Positions 7,863-16,304 of a stretch of 64,000 bases of DNA are shown piece after piece. The position numbers and the translations under genes were made by a program. Every line of letters begins with the position of its first letter. Position 1 is the first letter of the stretch. The notes under the pieces were generated by a model that had not been told where the DNA came from, searched no databases, and was given only the letters and a program-made list of their open reading frames with translations. Origin of the DNA: DASWIG01 sp965371445 (GTDB lineage: Bacteria; Acidobacteriota; Thermoanaerobaculia; Multivoradales; J023); assembly GCA_965371445.1 (NCBI GenBank), contig CBDUYN010000003.1:71541-135540 (forward strand). The letters are read 5' to 3'.

Positions 7863-7897
7863 CCGCGAAATCTCACAGGCCGCGAAATGTCGCGGCC
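7863..7897. promoter_or_regulatory. Palindromic upstream activator sites shared by divergent sigma-54 promoters
   Basis: Two CCGCGAAAT units occur here. The second forms a 20-base palindrome, GGCCGCGAAATGTCGCGGCC (8-base arms). It is about 90-120 bases upstream of the promoter at 7985 and related to sites at 1481-1514 and 4235-4285. It is probably the binding site of the activator encoded at the window start. Confidence 0.6.
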
Positions 7898-7984
7898 CGC
7901 GAGCCGTCTCCGGCGGATCGTCCGGATAGCACCAAACGCTGGAAAACAAAGGCCTTATGTGGCGTTTCGCGGTGGGTGTCGGCG

Positions 7985-8000
7985 TTGGCACGGTTGTTGC
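7985..8000 (+). promoter_or_regulatory. Sigma-54 (-24/-12) promoter of the isochorismatase-like gene
   Basis: TTGGCACGGTTGTTGC is an exact consensus match, about 58 bases before ATG 8059. The flanking leader (GGTGTCGGCG..., GCATGAAGC) is visibly homologous to that of the hydrolase gene at 1603-1677. Confidence 0.85.
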
Positions 8001-8058
8001 TTCTTCCAAGAGCATCCGCAGCATGAAGCGTGGACCGAACCTGAGACAGGAGAACGAC

Positions 8059-8823
8059 ATGCACACCCCGAAAAGAAACGCCGCCCAGCTCATCCTCGCC
8101 CTCGCCGCCTTGCTCGTGCCGGTGACCGCGGTCCAGGGCCAGCTGGCCGATCTCGATCCCGCGACCACGGCCCTGGTCATCACCGACCCACAGAACGACT
8201 TCCTGAGCCCCAAAGGTGCTACCTGGGCGATGGTCGGGCAAAGCGTGATCAAAAACAAGACGGTGGAACACATCGAGGCACTGTTCAAGACGGCAAAGGC
8301 CAACGGGTTCCAAGTGTTCGTCTCACCGCACTACTACTACCCCACAGATCATGGCTGGAAGTTCGAAGGCACGCTGGAGAAGGTCATGCACGACATTCAC
8401 ATGTTCGACCGAAAGGGAGCATTGAATCTGGACAGCTTCGAAGGCTCCGGCGCTGATTGGCTGGAAACCTACAAGAAGTACATCGACGACGGTCAGACGA
8501 TCGTCGCAAGCCCCCATAAGGTTTACGGACCGGAGACCAACGACCTGGTACTGCAGCTGCGCAAACGTGGCATCGACACCGTGGTACTGGGTGGGATGTC
8601 CGCCAACCTCTGCACCGAAAGCCATATGCGCGAGCTCATGGAGCAAGGCTTCGAAGTGATTGTGGTAAAGGACGCAACCGCCGCGGCCGTAACGCCGCAA
8701 CTGGGCGACGGGTACACGGCGGCGCTGGTCAATTACGCCTTCATAGCCAACGAGGTCGTGGTCACCGAGGAAGCCGTTGCTCGGATGGCGGGAAAAGCAG
8801 TCGCCGAAAAGGCATCGAGGTAA
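8059..8823 (+). CDS. Exported isochorismatase-family cysteine hydrolase
   Basis: 254 residues. The first ~28 form a signal peptide (LILALAALLVPVTAVQG), unusual for this mostly cytoplasmic family. The triad is visible: Asp43 in ITDPQNDFLSP, Lys154 in SPHKVYG, and Cys185 in VVLGGMSANLCTESHMREL. The family hydrolyses amides or vinyl ethers (nicotinamide, isochorismate, N-carbamoyl compounds); the substrate here is unknown. ATG 8059 follows GACAGGAG. An in-frame upstream ATG at 7957 lies before the sigma-54 promoter and is rejected. A terminator follows the gene, so it is monocistronic. Confidence 0.88.
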   Translation: MHTPKRNAAQLILALAALLVPVTAVQGQLADLDPATTALVITDPQNDFLSPKGATWAMVGQSVIKNKTVEHIEALFKTAKANGFQVFVSPHYYYPTDHGWKFEGTLEKVMHDIHMFDRKGALNLDSFEGSGADWLETYKKYIDDGQTIVASPHKVYGPETNDLVLQLRKRGIDTVVLGGMSANLCTESHMRELMEQGFEVIVVKDATAAAVTPQLGDGYTAALVNYAFIANEVVVTEEAVARMAGKAVAEKASR

Positions 8824-8842
8824 TCGTCACCCTTTCTTCGAC

Positions 8843-8868
8843 GGCTTGGGGTGGTAACGCCCCAAGCC
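8843..8868 (+). terminator. Intrinsic terminator after the isochorismatase-like gene
   Basis: GGCTTGGGG and CCCCAAGCC form a 9-bp perfect stem with an 8-base loop, followed by CTTTC, 20 bases after the stop codon. Confidence 0.65.
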
Positions 8869-8911
8869 CTTTCACCGGCGCGAGTCGGTACACCTGCGAA
8901 TGGAGACAACC

Positions 8912-9619
8912 ATGCAACTCTCAATCGTTCCCGTCTTCGTCGCTCTCGTTCTCATCTTCTGCATTGTGATCACTCGCCAGGCAAGGTCGAATGGAGCGAT
9001 CACCGCCACGGAGGCGCGCAGCGTCTACGCGCTGCTCCTGAGCTTCTTCGCGTGGACGTTGATCGCTTTCGTAATGGGAGTCCGCGGGACGCACCTCGAG
9101 CTCATGCCCGACGTGCCGCTCTTGTGGCAGGCCTTCGTCCTCGTCGTACTGTGGAGTACCGCTTTCGCCTTTTCCGGTACGCTCCGCGGCGGCCTGCGCG
9201 GCATCGCCACGAGCACGCCAGGGCATTGGTTCGCCTTCCTCCAGGCTCTCCGTATCGGTGCCCTGGGTGGAATCATGAAAGGAATCCAAGGCGAAGTCAC
9301 CTCCAAGTTCGTTTTCTGGATCGGCATACCGGACTTCCTCTTTGGCGTCTCCGCCCTCGTCGTTGGGTGGTTGCTGTTGCGAAAGGCTGTCGACCCTCGA
9401 TCCCTGATCGCCTGGAACCTTGTGGGCTTCGCGCTGATCATCCTGCCCACGTTCGTTCCCATGAGCTTCTGGATGAACGAGCCGGGGTTCAGCTTCATCT
9501 TCGAGTTCCCGATGATCCTCGCCCCCAGTATCGTCATTCCCATCTTTATTTCCCTGAACCTGTTGCACGCATGGGGAATCTTCGTCACGGAGAAAAGCCC
9601 CAGGCCGACGTCCAGCTAG
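8912..9619 (+). CDS. Multi-pass membrane protein, unknown function
   Basis: 235 residues with about six to seven hydrophobic helices (SIVPVFVALVLIFCIVI, LLLSFFAWTLIAFVMGV, FVLVVLWSTAFAFSG, FLFGVSALVVGWLLL, LVGFALIILPTFVPM, IVIPIFISLNLLHAW). The start at 8912 follows GGAGACAACC; the alternative ATG at 8900 has no ribosome site. No catalytic motif was recognised. Its end overlaps the tail of a minus-strand response-regulator remnant. Confidence 0.7.
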   Translation: MQLSIVPVFVALVLIFCIVITRQARSNGAITATEARSVYALLLSFFAWTLIAFVMGVRGTHLELMPDVPLLWQAFVLVVLWSTAFAFSGTLRGGLRGIATSTPGHWFAFLQALRIGALGGIMKGIQGEVTSKFVFWIGIPDFLFGVSALVVGWLLLRKAVDPRSLIAWNLVGFALIILPTFVPMSFWMNEPGFSFIFEFPMILAPSIVIPIFISLNLLHAWGIFVTEKSPRPTSS

Positions 9620-9905
9620 CCGGCGAACTTGTAGCCCACCCGATGGACCGTGACGATGAAGCGCGGATCGGCCGGAGCGGGTCACGACCTCGCCACGGTG
9701 CTCCAGGAAGTAGTGGAGAACGTGGAACTGGCGCGCCGAAAGCTCCAGCTCGCGGCCGCCCTTCGACGCTTCGTGACGCTTGAAGTCGAGCTTCAAGCCG
9801 ACGACTCTGTCGATTTCCTGGCCGCGGGCCGTCAGCATGAGGATCGGCACCGCGTTGCCGGCGGCGCGCAGGCGCTTTGTGACCTCCAGGCCGGCCCCAG
9901 GCGGG
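9616..9905 (-). pseudogene. OmpR-type response regulator remnant with two internal deletions
   Basis: Reading from about 9905: GAGLEVTKRLRAAGNAVPILMLTARGQ is the middle of a receiver domain. It passes, without the phospho-acceptor C-terminal half, directly into LDFKRHEASKGGRELELSAR and FHVLHYFLEHRGEVVTR of a winged-helix DNA-binding domain. In another frame it ends DPRFIVTVHRVGYKFAG-stop, the standard OmpR/PhoB tail. Two blocks are therefore missing and the N-terminus is gone. This damage (both ends of the family present, middle lost) recurs in other pseudogenes here. Confidence 0.75.
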
Positions 9906-10010
9906 CGGAACGGCAAGCCTAAACGCGCCGGCACGTAGGATCGGCCGGAGTTTCCCGATAGGATCGGCGTCCTCGGAGATGACTTCCCAGGAACCATTGG
10001 AGGCCACGTC

Positions 10011-11450
10011 ATGAGAAAAGCCCTGCTGACCGTCGCTCTCTGCGCCCTGGCCGGCACCTGGCCGCTCGCTGCCGACGAGACCGGCTGGCCGCAGTGGCGG
10101 GGTCCGAAAGCCGACGGCACGAGCCCCGACGGCGACCCCCCGCTCGTCTGGAGCGAGGAGGAGAACGTCCGCTGGAAAGTGGAGGTCCCCGGCCAGGGTC
10201 ACGCCACGCCAATCGTCTGGAAGGACCGCATCTACCTGCTGAGCGCTATTCCACTGGAGGCGCCCGCCGAGCCGGAGGCGCCGCAGGCCGAAAGGACGCC
10301 GCCTCCAAGACCGCCGCCCGGAGGATCGCCTCCCGGAGCCGGTCCGCCGGGAGGAGGACGCGCCGGTCCGCCCGCCGGACGCGGACGCGGCGGGCCGCCG
10401 CGCGGCGTCCAGGCGGCGAAGCATCGCTTCGTCGTGCTCGCCCTCTCGCGTGAGGACGGCAGCGTCGTCTGGCAGCAGACGGCGGCCGAGACGACCCCGG
10501 TCGAAGGTCATCACCGCGACGGCACCTGGGCCTCCGCCTCGCCGGTCACCGACGGCGAAGCGCTCTACGCCCACTTCGGCTCCCAGGGCCTTTACGCCTA
10601 CGACCTCGGGGGCAAGCTCCTCTGGAAAAAGGATCTCGGCGAGATGCAGACCCGGCACGCCTTCGGCGAGGGCAGCTCGCCCGCGCTCTGGGGCCAGACC
10701 CTCGTCGTCAACTGGGACCACGAGGGCGATTCCTACATCGTGGCGCTCGACAAGCGCACCGGCAAGGAGCTGTGGAAAAAAGACCGCGACGAGGCCACCT
10801 CCTGGGCGACACCGCTCGTCGTCGAGGTGGGCGGCAGGCCGCAGGTGGTGATTCCCGCCACCGGGACGAGCCGAGGGTACGACCTCGCGACCGGCGACGT
10901 CGTCTGGCAGCTCGCCGGCATGACGCTCAACGTGATCCCCTCACCGGTCTACGACGACGGCCTCGTCATCCTGATGAGCGGCTTCCGCGGCAACGCCGTC
11001 CAGGCGATCCGCCTCCCCGGGGCGAAGGGCGACCTGGCGGGGACTGAGGCCGTGGCCTGGACCCATGACCGGCACACGCCCTACGTCCCCTCGCCGCTCC
11101 TCTACGACGGCAAGCTCTACTTCCTGAAGACCAACTCGGCGATCCTCACCTGCATGGACGCCCGCACCGGGGAGGTGCTCTACACGGAGCAGCGCCTCGA
11201 CGGCCTCACGAACGTCTACGCGTCGATCGTCGGCGCCTCCGGACGCGTCTACGTCGCCGGGCGCAACGGCACTACGCTCGTCTTGAAACACGGTAAGGAG
11301 CTCGAGATCCTGGCTTCGAACACCCTCGACGACGGCTTCGACGCCTCCCCGGCCATCGCCGGCCGCGAGCTCTACCTGCGCGGCCGCTCACACCTCTACT
11401 CCCTGGCCGAGGACGGCGGGGGAGGCCGCGAAGCGGCGGGTGGCAGGTAG
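10011..11450 (+). CDS. Exported PQQ/BamB-type beta-propeller protein
   Basis: 479 residues. A signal peptide (LLTVALCALAGTWPLAA) is followed by WPQWRGPKADGTS, the hallmark of the outer-membrane 'PQQ-like beta-propeller repeat' family. Repeats include GSVVWQQTA, GKLLWKKDLGEM, GKELWKKDRDEA and GDVVWQLAGM. An insertion at about residues 94-128 is almost entirely Pro/Gly/Arg (PPRPPPGGSPPGAGPPGGGR) and probably forms an exposed flexible loop. The protein is expected in the periplasm; such proteins are usually non-enzymatic propellers and no dehydrogenase motif was seen. Confidence 0.88.
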   Translation: MRKALLTVALCALAGTWPLAADETGWPQWRGPKADGTSPDGDPPLVWSEEENVRWKVEVPGQGHATPIVWKDRIYLLSAIPLEAPAEPEAPQAERTPPPRPPPGGSPPGAGPPGGGRAGPPAGRGRGGPPRGVQAAKHRFVVLALSREDGSVVWQQTAAETTPVEGHHRDGTWASASPVTDGEALYAHFGSQGLYAYDLGGKLLWKKDLGEMQTRHAFGEGSSPALWGQTLVVNWDHEGDSYIVALDKRTGKELWKKDRDEATSWATPLVVEVGGRPQVVIPATGTSRGYDLATGDVVWQLAGMTLNVIPSPVYDDGLVILMSGFRGNAVQAIRLPGAKGDLAGTEAVAWTHDRHTPYVPSPLLYDGKLYFLKTNSAILTCMDARTGEVLYTEQRLDGLTNVYASIVGASGRVYVAGRNGTTLVLKHGKELEILASNTLDDGFDASPAIAGRELYLRGRSHLYSLAEDGGGGREAAGGR

Positions 11451-11480
11451 CACGAACTCGAGCGAAAACGAGAGAAATAC

Positions 11481-11891
11481 ATGACCGAAGAGATGGAAAC
11501 GGAACCGGCTGTCCTCACGCTGCCGCAATCCCACATCGTCGTGACCCGCACCTACGTGATCAAGCAATCCCCGGACGGCGACGCCATCGCCCGCCATTCG
11601 GTCGCCGACCTCTCGCGCGTCGAGGCCCGGCAGAAATTCGACTTGTTTTCGGTCCTCGTCGTGGCGATCGGCGCATCTCTCGTGTACTTCCCCTACATCC
11701 AGATCGAAGGCGAGGTGTTGAAGTGGGTTCTGATCGTTCTGGGCGCGATGCTGGTGCTCTTTGGCTTCGCCGGAACTTTCAACTCGACGCTCGTGCTCCA
11801 CTGCGGTCACGAAAAAGTCACCTGCTCGGTGAATGACGACCACGAGAACCTGAAGGGCTTCGTCGCTTCGGTGAACGAATTCCTGGGCTGA
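11481..11891 (+). CDS. Small membrane protein, unknown function
   Basis: 136 residues. A soluble N-terminal part precedes two helices (FDLFSVLVVAIGASLVYFPY and VLKWVLIVLGAMLVLFGFAG), then a cytoplasmic or periplasmic tail with HCGHEKVTCSV. It lies 30 bases after the propeller gene with GAGAGAAAT before the ATG, so it is probably co-transcribed. No family recognised. Confidence 0.7.
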   Translation: MTEEMETEPAVLTLPQSHIVVTRTYVIKQSPDGDAIARHSVADLSRVEARQKFDLFSVLVVAIGASLVYFPYIQIEGEVLKWVLIVLGAMLVLFGFAGTFNSTLVLHCGHEKVTCSVNDDHENLKGFVASVNEFLG

Positions 11892-11957
11892 GGCTTTTTT
11901 CCTCCTGACGCCGCCCCGTCATTTCTTCAGCAGGTTGGCACCCTTCGAGTCTTCGGC

Positions 11958-12276
11958 TTATCCTACCGTCTTCGCCCGGGGCACCATCTCCAGGTTCTTC
12001 AAGTGCTTGTCGAGCAACTCGCGGACGGCCTTGTAACCGCGCTCGCGGTTCTCTTTTTTTGCGGAAGCCGCGCCCTTGCCGTGCTTGCGGTCGTCGAGGT
12101 GGTGGAAGGTCTTGCCGTAGCCCGAGCTGCCCCGGTTGTTGACGGCGTAGACCACGTAGCCGTGGTTGACGAGGTACTGGAGAAGGGAGCTGTATCCGAC
12201 GCGCGACTGGCCGCCCGGACCGCCGTGGACCCACACCAGGGCCACTTTCTCCGGATTCCGGGCTCGACGACCGGAT
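11958..12276 (-). pseudogene. S9 (prolyl oligopeptidase-like) peptidase remnant
   Basis: The fragment begins NPEKVALVWVHGGPGGQSR and YVVYAVNNRGSSGYGKTF, the start of an S9 alpha/beta-hydrolase domain. After HLDDRKHGKG it jumps to the extreme C-terminus (ENRERGYKAVRELLDKHL). The section that should carry catalytic Ser, Asp and His is absent, as is the N-terminal propeller. No start codon or ribosome site fits. Confidence 0.7.
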
Positions 12277-12319
12277 TCCTGTGCTAGGTTCGCGGCGAAC
12301 GGGCTCGGAGACACCAACC

Positions 12320-13048
12320 ATGCAAGAACCCTCGACGAAGTGGAAAGCCCTGGCCCTCGCCACGACCGTCCTCCTCGCAACCGGTGCCGCGGCACAGGAC
12401 CCTTCCTCGCACGGCCAGAACGGAGAGCACGCCCAACACGAGGAAGGCGAGCACGCGATGCGACTTCACACCACGGATCACAGCTTCGCCGACGCCGAGC
12501 GCTGGTCCAAGGTCTTCGACGCCGAGGACCGCGAAGCCTGGCAGAAACCCGGCGAAGTCCTCGCCCTGATGGAGATCGGGGAGGGCATGACGGTGGCCGA
12601 CCTCGGGGCCGGCACCGGCTACTTCCTGGGTCCCCTCGCGGCGGCGGTGGGAGGCTACGGCAAGGTCCTGGCGCTCGACGTAGAGCCCAACCTGATCGAC
12701 TTCATAGGTGAGCGGGCGAAGCGCGAGGGTTGGACGAACGTCGAGCCGCGTCAGATCCCCTACGACGATCCGGAGCTTCCAGACGCCTCCGTCGACCGGA
12801 TCCTCGTCGTCAACACCTGGCACCACATCGGGGAGCGTCCGGCCTATGCCGCGAAGCTCCTGAAGGCCTTGAAGCCCGGCGGCAGCGTCTTCGTCGTCGA
12901 CCTGACCCGCGAGAGCCCCGTCGGGCCACCGCCCGAGGAACGGCTGGCGCCCGAGCAGATCTTGAAGGAGCTCGCCGCGGGTGGCTTCACCGTCGAGCTC
13001 GCCGAGGAGACGCTCCCCCACCAGTTCGTCGTCGTCGGACGCCGTTAA
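12320..13048 (+). CDS. Exported class I SAM-dependent methyltransferase-like protein
   Basis: 242 residues. The SAM-binding core is clear: MTVADLGAGTGYFLGPLAA (motif I), VLALDVEPNLIDFI, DASVDRILVVNTWHHI and LLKALKPGGSVFVVDL. The N-terminus is a signal peptide (ALALATTVLLATGAAAQ) followed by a His/Glu-rich stretch. Extracytoplasmic methyltransferase-fold proteins of this kind occur in several phyla and their role is unclear. ATG 12320 is preceded by GGAGACACC; an earlier in-frame ATG at 12281 would spoil the signal peptide. Confidence 0.85.
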   Translation: MQEPSTKWKALALATTVLLATGAAAQDPSSHGQNGEHAQHEEGEHAMRLHTTDHSFADAERWSKVFDAEDREAWQKPGEVLALMEIGEGMTVADLGAGTGYFLGPLAAAVGGYGKVLALDVEPNLIDFIGERAKREGWTNVEPRQIPYDDPELPDASVDRILVVNTWHHIGERPAYAAKLLKALKPGGSVFVVDLTRESPVGPPPEERLAPEQILKELAAGGFTVELAEETLPHQFVVVGRR

Positions 13049-13260
13049 ACGGCCGTCACGTCCACCACCTGGGGCGTCTGAACGGCCTGCTGCGCCGCCG
13101 GGCGGGGATCGCCAACCCGTGGGTCGTCGAAACGCCCGCGCCACCGAGCTCCTGAGACATGGCAATACAACCTCAGCTCCGCTTGACCCCCGAGGAGTAG
13201 GGGAGCTCGATCATGAGGCCTCCGAGGTCAGTCTCGGCAGAGGCCGCCAAAACAGAAGAA

Positions 13261-13279
13261 GGGTGCGCGGCGCGCACCC
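13261..13279 (-). terminator. Intrinsic terminator of the EF-G/P-loop ATPase operon
   Basis: GGGTGCGCGGCGCGCACCC forms an 8-bp stem. On the minus strand it is followed by TTCTTCTGTTTT. It lies 28 bases beyond the stop of the minus-strand ATPase gene. The preceding 13049-13260 holds no convincing gene. Confidence 0.75.
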
Positions 13280-13307
13280 TCCAACGTAGCCCGAAAGGAC
13301 GAGTTGC

Positions 13308-14027
13308 TCAGGTCCCGAAGCCGACGTTGACAAGCATCGTTTGAGGATCGAGGACGACATGGAGATCCTCGTCGAGCATCTGGTTGCGGTCTTTCAAAAC
13401 GTGGAGCCGAATCTTCGCCTCGTGGGGGTCGAGGCGCAACGCCAGGTCCACGAGGTCCTCCAGTTGGTCGGCCGGCGGCGGCAGATGGCCAGGCTCGCCC
13501 TGGGGCCCTTCCCGGAAGATTTGACACGTCATCCACAGCTCCGCGCCGATCTCGTCGGCCAGGTCCTTGAAGGCCGACACGGTCTCCGCGCTGAGCTCGT
13601 CTTCCGCCATGTCGTCGACCAAGAGCACCTGCGGCTTGAAGTGCATGACGTCTCTCAGGAGCTCGACGCTGTGGCGCAGGCGCTCGATCGTGAACGAATG
13701 CCCGACGTAGGTGTGGATGTGACGCCGGCGCTCGACGTCGAGCTGGATCGCCGCCCAGTGCTCGAGCTTCTTGTCGCGGCGCAGCATCTCCATCAGGATG
13801 TCGTCGTACCAGGTCCGAACCTTCTCGACGGTGCTGTCGACAGAGACGTGGAGCACCTTCTGGCCCGCCAGGAGCGCGTCCATGCCGATGTCGACCAAGA
13901 ACGCGGTTTTGCCCACCCCGGCACGGGCCAGGACGAGGGCGAGGTGGCCCGGACCGGGCCCGGGATGGCCGTCGCGCTCCAGGAGCTTGCGGGGCGAGCG
14001 GCGCAGGTTCAACATCACGTCGGTCAT
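13308..14027 (-). CDS. RecA/KaiC-like P-loop ATPase of unknown function
   Basis: 239 residues. A Walker A motif (LARAGVGKTAFLV) lies near the N-terminus and a Walker B-like strand (PQVLLVDDMAEDEL) in the middle. The hydrophobic strand pattern (KVLHVSVDSTVEKVRTWYDD; IGAELWMTCQIFRE) fits RecA-superfamily ATPases such as KaiC/DnaB-like NTPases. Its ATG overlaps the stop codon of the EF-G gene (ATGA), implying translational coupling. The partner is unknown; the linkage to an EF-G paralogue could point to a translation- or ribosome-related role, but this is speculation. Confidence 0.75.
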   Translation of the reverse strand: MTDVMLNLRRSPRKLLERDGHPGPGPGHLALVLARAGVGKTAFLVDIGMDALLAGQKVLHVSVDSTVEKVRTWYDDILMEMLRRDKKLEHWAAIQLDVERRRHIHTYVGHSFTIERLRHSVELLRDVMHFKPQVLLVDDMAEDELSAETVSAFKDLADEIGAELWMTCQIFREGPQGEPGHLPPPADQLEDLVDLALRLDPHEAKIRLHVLKDRNQMLDEDLHVVLDPQTMLVNVGFGT

Positions 14028-16114
14028 CAGTCGTCCTCCTCGGCCAGGTGGCCATTGTACTTTTTCAACAGCTCCTCGGTCACCTCTTTCGGCGCGGGAC
14101 CGTACCGTGCGAACTCCATCGTGAACTCGGCCTTGCCCTGGGTCTCCGAACGGAGGTCGGTCGAATAGCCGAACATCTCGGCGAGCGGCACCTCGGCCTC
14201 GACCCGGGCGAACCCGGCGTCCTCGGTCGAGCCGAGGATGTGGCCGCGACGCTGCATGAGCGAACGGTAGATGGCCCCCTGGAACTCGCCCGGGCCTTCC
14301 ACCACGACCTTCATCACGGGCTCCAAGATTTGCGGCTTGGCCCTCTTGTAGGCCTCCCGAAAGGCCGCCCGGGAGGCGATCATGAACGCCATGTCGGAGG
14401 AGTCGACGGCGTGGGAGCTCCCGTCGAGGAGCACCGCACGGACACCGACGACGGGGAAGCCGATCAGGCGGCCCTTCTCCATGGCGCTGCGGAAGCCCTT
14501 GTCGCAGGCCGGGACGAACTCCGTCGGGATGTGGCCGCCGCGGAGCTTGTCGACGAACTCGTACTCGCCCTCTTCGAGGGGCTCGAGGTAGCCCACGACC
14601 TTGGCGTACTGGCCGGAGCCGCCGGTCTGTTTCTTGTGCACGTAGTCAAACTCGCCGCGCCGGGAGATCGCCTCGCGGTAGGCCACCTGGGGCGCGCCGG
14701 TCTCGACCTCGGCGCTGTACTCGCGGCGCATGCGCTCGATGTAGACGTCGAGGTGAAGCTCACCCATGCCCGAGATCACCGTCTCGCTGCTCTCGGGGTC
14801 GAGGTGGACGCGGAAGGTGGGGTCCTCCTTGGTGAACCGCTGGAGCGCTTTTGACATGTTCGACTGGGCTTTCGAGTCGACCGGGTTGACCGACAGCGAG
14901 ATCACCGGGTCCGGCACGTACATGGAGGTCATGGCGAGCCGCGGCCCGTTGCCGAGGAAGGTCTCCCCGGAGTGGCAGTCGATGCCGAAAAGCCCCGCGA
15001 TGTCGCCGGCTTCGGCGGCCGCCACGTCTTCCATCTTGTCGGCGTGGATGCGCACCAGACGCCCGATCTTGATCTTCTTGCCCGTGCTGGCCCGGTACAC
15101 CATGTCGCCCTTGGCCAGCCGGCCCTGGTAGACGCGGACGAAGGTCAGCTGTCCGTAGCGTCCGTCGTCGAGCTTGAAGGCGTAGGCCACGGTCTGGCCC
15201 GAGGGGTCGGACTGGAGCTCCACCGGAGCGTTGTCCTCCTCGAGATCGACCGCCTCGATCGGCACGTCGAGCGGGCTCGGGAGGTAGGCGTTGACCGCGT
15301 CGAGCAGGGGCTGGACGCCCTTGTTCTTGTAGGCCGAGCCCATGAGCACCGGGGTCAGCTCGAGCGACAACACGCCCTTGCGAACGGCGTCGCGGATGAG
15401 CTTCGGCGTCGCGGCGTCCTCGAGGGCCGCCTCGAGGAGCTCGTCGGAGTACAGGCTCGCCGCGTCGAGCAGGTCGACGCGGGCCGCCTCGGTCCGTTCC
15501 CGGAGCTCGGCCGGGATCGGTCCCTCTTCGACTTCCTCGCCGTTCTCGCCGCGGAAGTAGAGGGCCTTCATCTCGATCAGGTCGACGACCCCTTCGAAGT
15601 CGACCTCGAGGCCGATCGGAAGCTGCATCAGCACCGCCTGGTGGCCGAGCTTGTCGCACAGCGCCTGGGCCACGCGCTCTGGGTTAGCGCCGGTGCGGTC
15701 GCACTTGTTGACGAAGGCGATGCGGGGCACCTCGTAGCGGCGCATCTGGCGGTCGACGGTGATCGACTGCGATTGCACGCCGGCGACGGCGCAGAGCACC
15801 AGGACCGCCCCGTCGAGCACCCGCAGCGCCCGCTCCACCTCGATCGTGAAGTCGACGTGTCCCGGGGTGTCGATGACGTTCAGGTGATGGTCGCCCCACT
15901 TTAGGTAGGTGGAGGCGGAGGTGATGGTGATGCCCCGCTCCCGCTCGAGCTCCATGTAGTCCATGGTCGCGCCCACGCCGTCCTTGCCTTTGACGTCGTG
16001 GATGGCATGGATCTTCTGGGCGTAGAACAAGATCCGCTCCGTCAGGGTGGTCTTGCCGGAGTCGATATGGGCGGAGATGCCGATGTTGCGGATCCGTTGG
16101 ATGTCTTCTCTCAT
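14027..16114 (-). CDS. fusA: Elongation factor G paralogue, spdEFG1/mitochondrial-type
   Basis: 695 residues, full length. The GTP-binding motifs are intact: AHIDSGKTTLTERIL (G1), RGITI (G2), DTPGHVDF (G3) and NKCD (G4). Domains II-V follow (SGMGELHLDVYIERMRREY; RGHILGSTEDAG). The switch region and AHIDSGKTT with KIHAIHDVKGKDGVGATMDYMELERERGIT resemble the spdEFG1/mitochondrial EF-G1 group rather than the usual AHIDAGKTT type. In organisms with this group, translocation and ribosome recycling can be split between EF-G copies. It is not in a str operon, consistent with one of several EF-Gs. The start at 16114 was chosen by homology over an upstream in-frame ATG. Confidence 0.92.
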   Translation of the reverse strand: MREDIQRIRNIGISAHIDSGKTTLTERILFYAQKIHAIHDVKGKDGVGATMDYMELERERGITITSASTYLKWGDHHLNVIDTPGHVDFTIEVERALRVLDGAVLVLCAVAGVQSQSITVDRQMRRYEVPRIAFVNKCDRTGANPERVAQALCDKLGHQAVLMQLPIGLEVDFEGVVDLIEMKALYFRGENGEEVEEGPIPAELRERTEAARVDLLDAASLYSDELLEAALEDAATPKLIRDAVRKGVLSLELTPVLMGSAYKNKGVQPLLDAVNAYLPSPLDVPIEAVDLEEDNAPVELQSDPSGQTVAYAFKLDDGRYGQLTFVRVYQGRLAKGDMVYRASTGKKIKIGRLVRIHADKMEDVAAAEAGDIAGLFGIDCHSGETFLGNGPRLAMTSMYVPDPVISLSVNPVDSKAQSNMSKALQRFTKEDPTFRVHLDPESSETVISGMGELHLDVYIERMRREYSAEVETGAPQVAYREAISRRGEFDYVHKKQTGGSGQYAKVVGYLEPLEEGEYEFVDKLRGGHIPTEFVPACDKGFRSAMEKGRLIGFPVVGVRAVLLDGSSHAVDSSDMAFMIASRAAFREAYKRAKPQILEPVMKVVVEGPGEFQGAIYRSLMQRRGHILGSTEDAGFARVEAEVPLAEMFGYSTDLRSETQGKAEFTMEFARYGPAPKEVTEELLKKYNGHLAEEDD

Positions 16115-16304
16115 GGTCGTTCTCGTTACAGAAGTCCCCCCGGACCGCGCTCGCGGACGGCTGACAAGGGCTCTTTGTGTGGCTGGTGGCGCGGTGGACC
16201 GACGCACTCCTGCTGGAGGTCGCGCCTCGACAAAGGCCGCGACCCTACTCGTTCAGGCGCGAAAAGTCAACGGCAGGATCCACCACAGGATCCAGCCAGG
16301 GGCC

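Noticed and set aside
8921..10120. 399-codon minus-strand frame
   Set aside because: Mostly antisense to the membrane protein gene; only the response-regulator remnant inside it is meaningful.
13159..13200. Start of a Uma2-type gene (MAIQPQLRLTPEE)
   Set aside because: Resembles the first residues of Uma2 nucleases but stops after 13 codons, and nothing recognisable follows.
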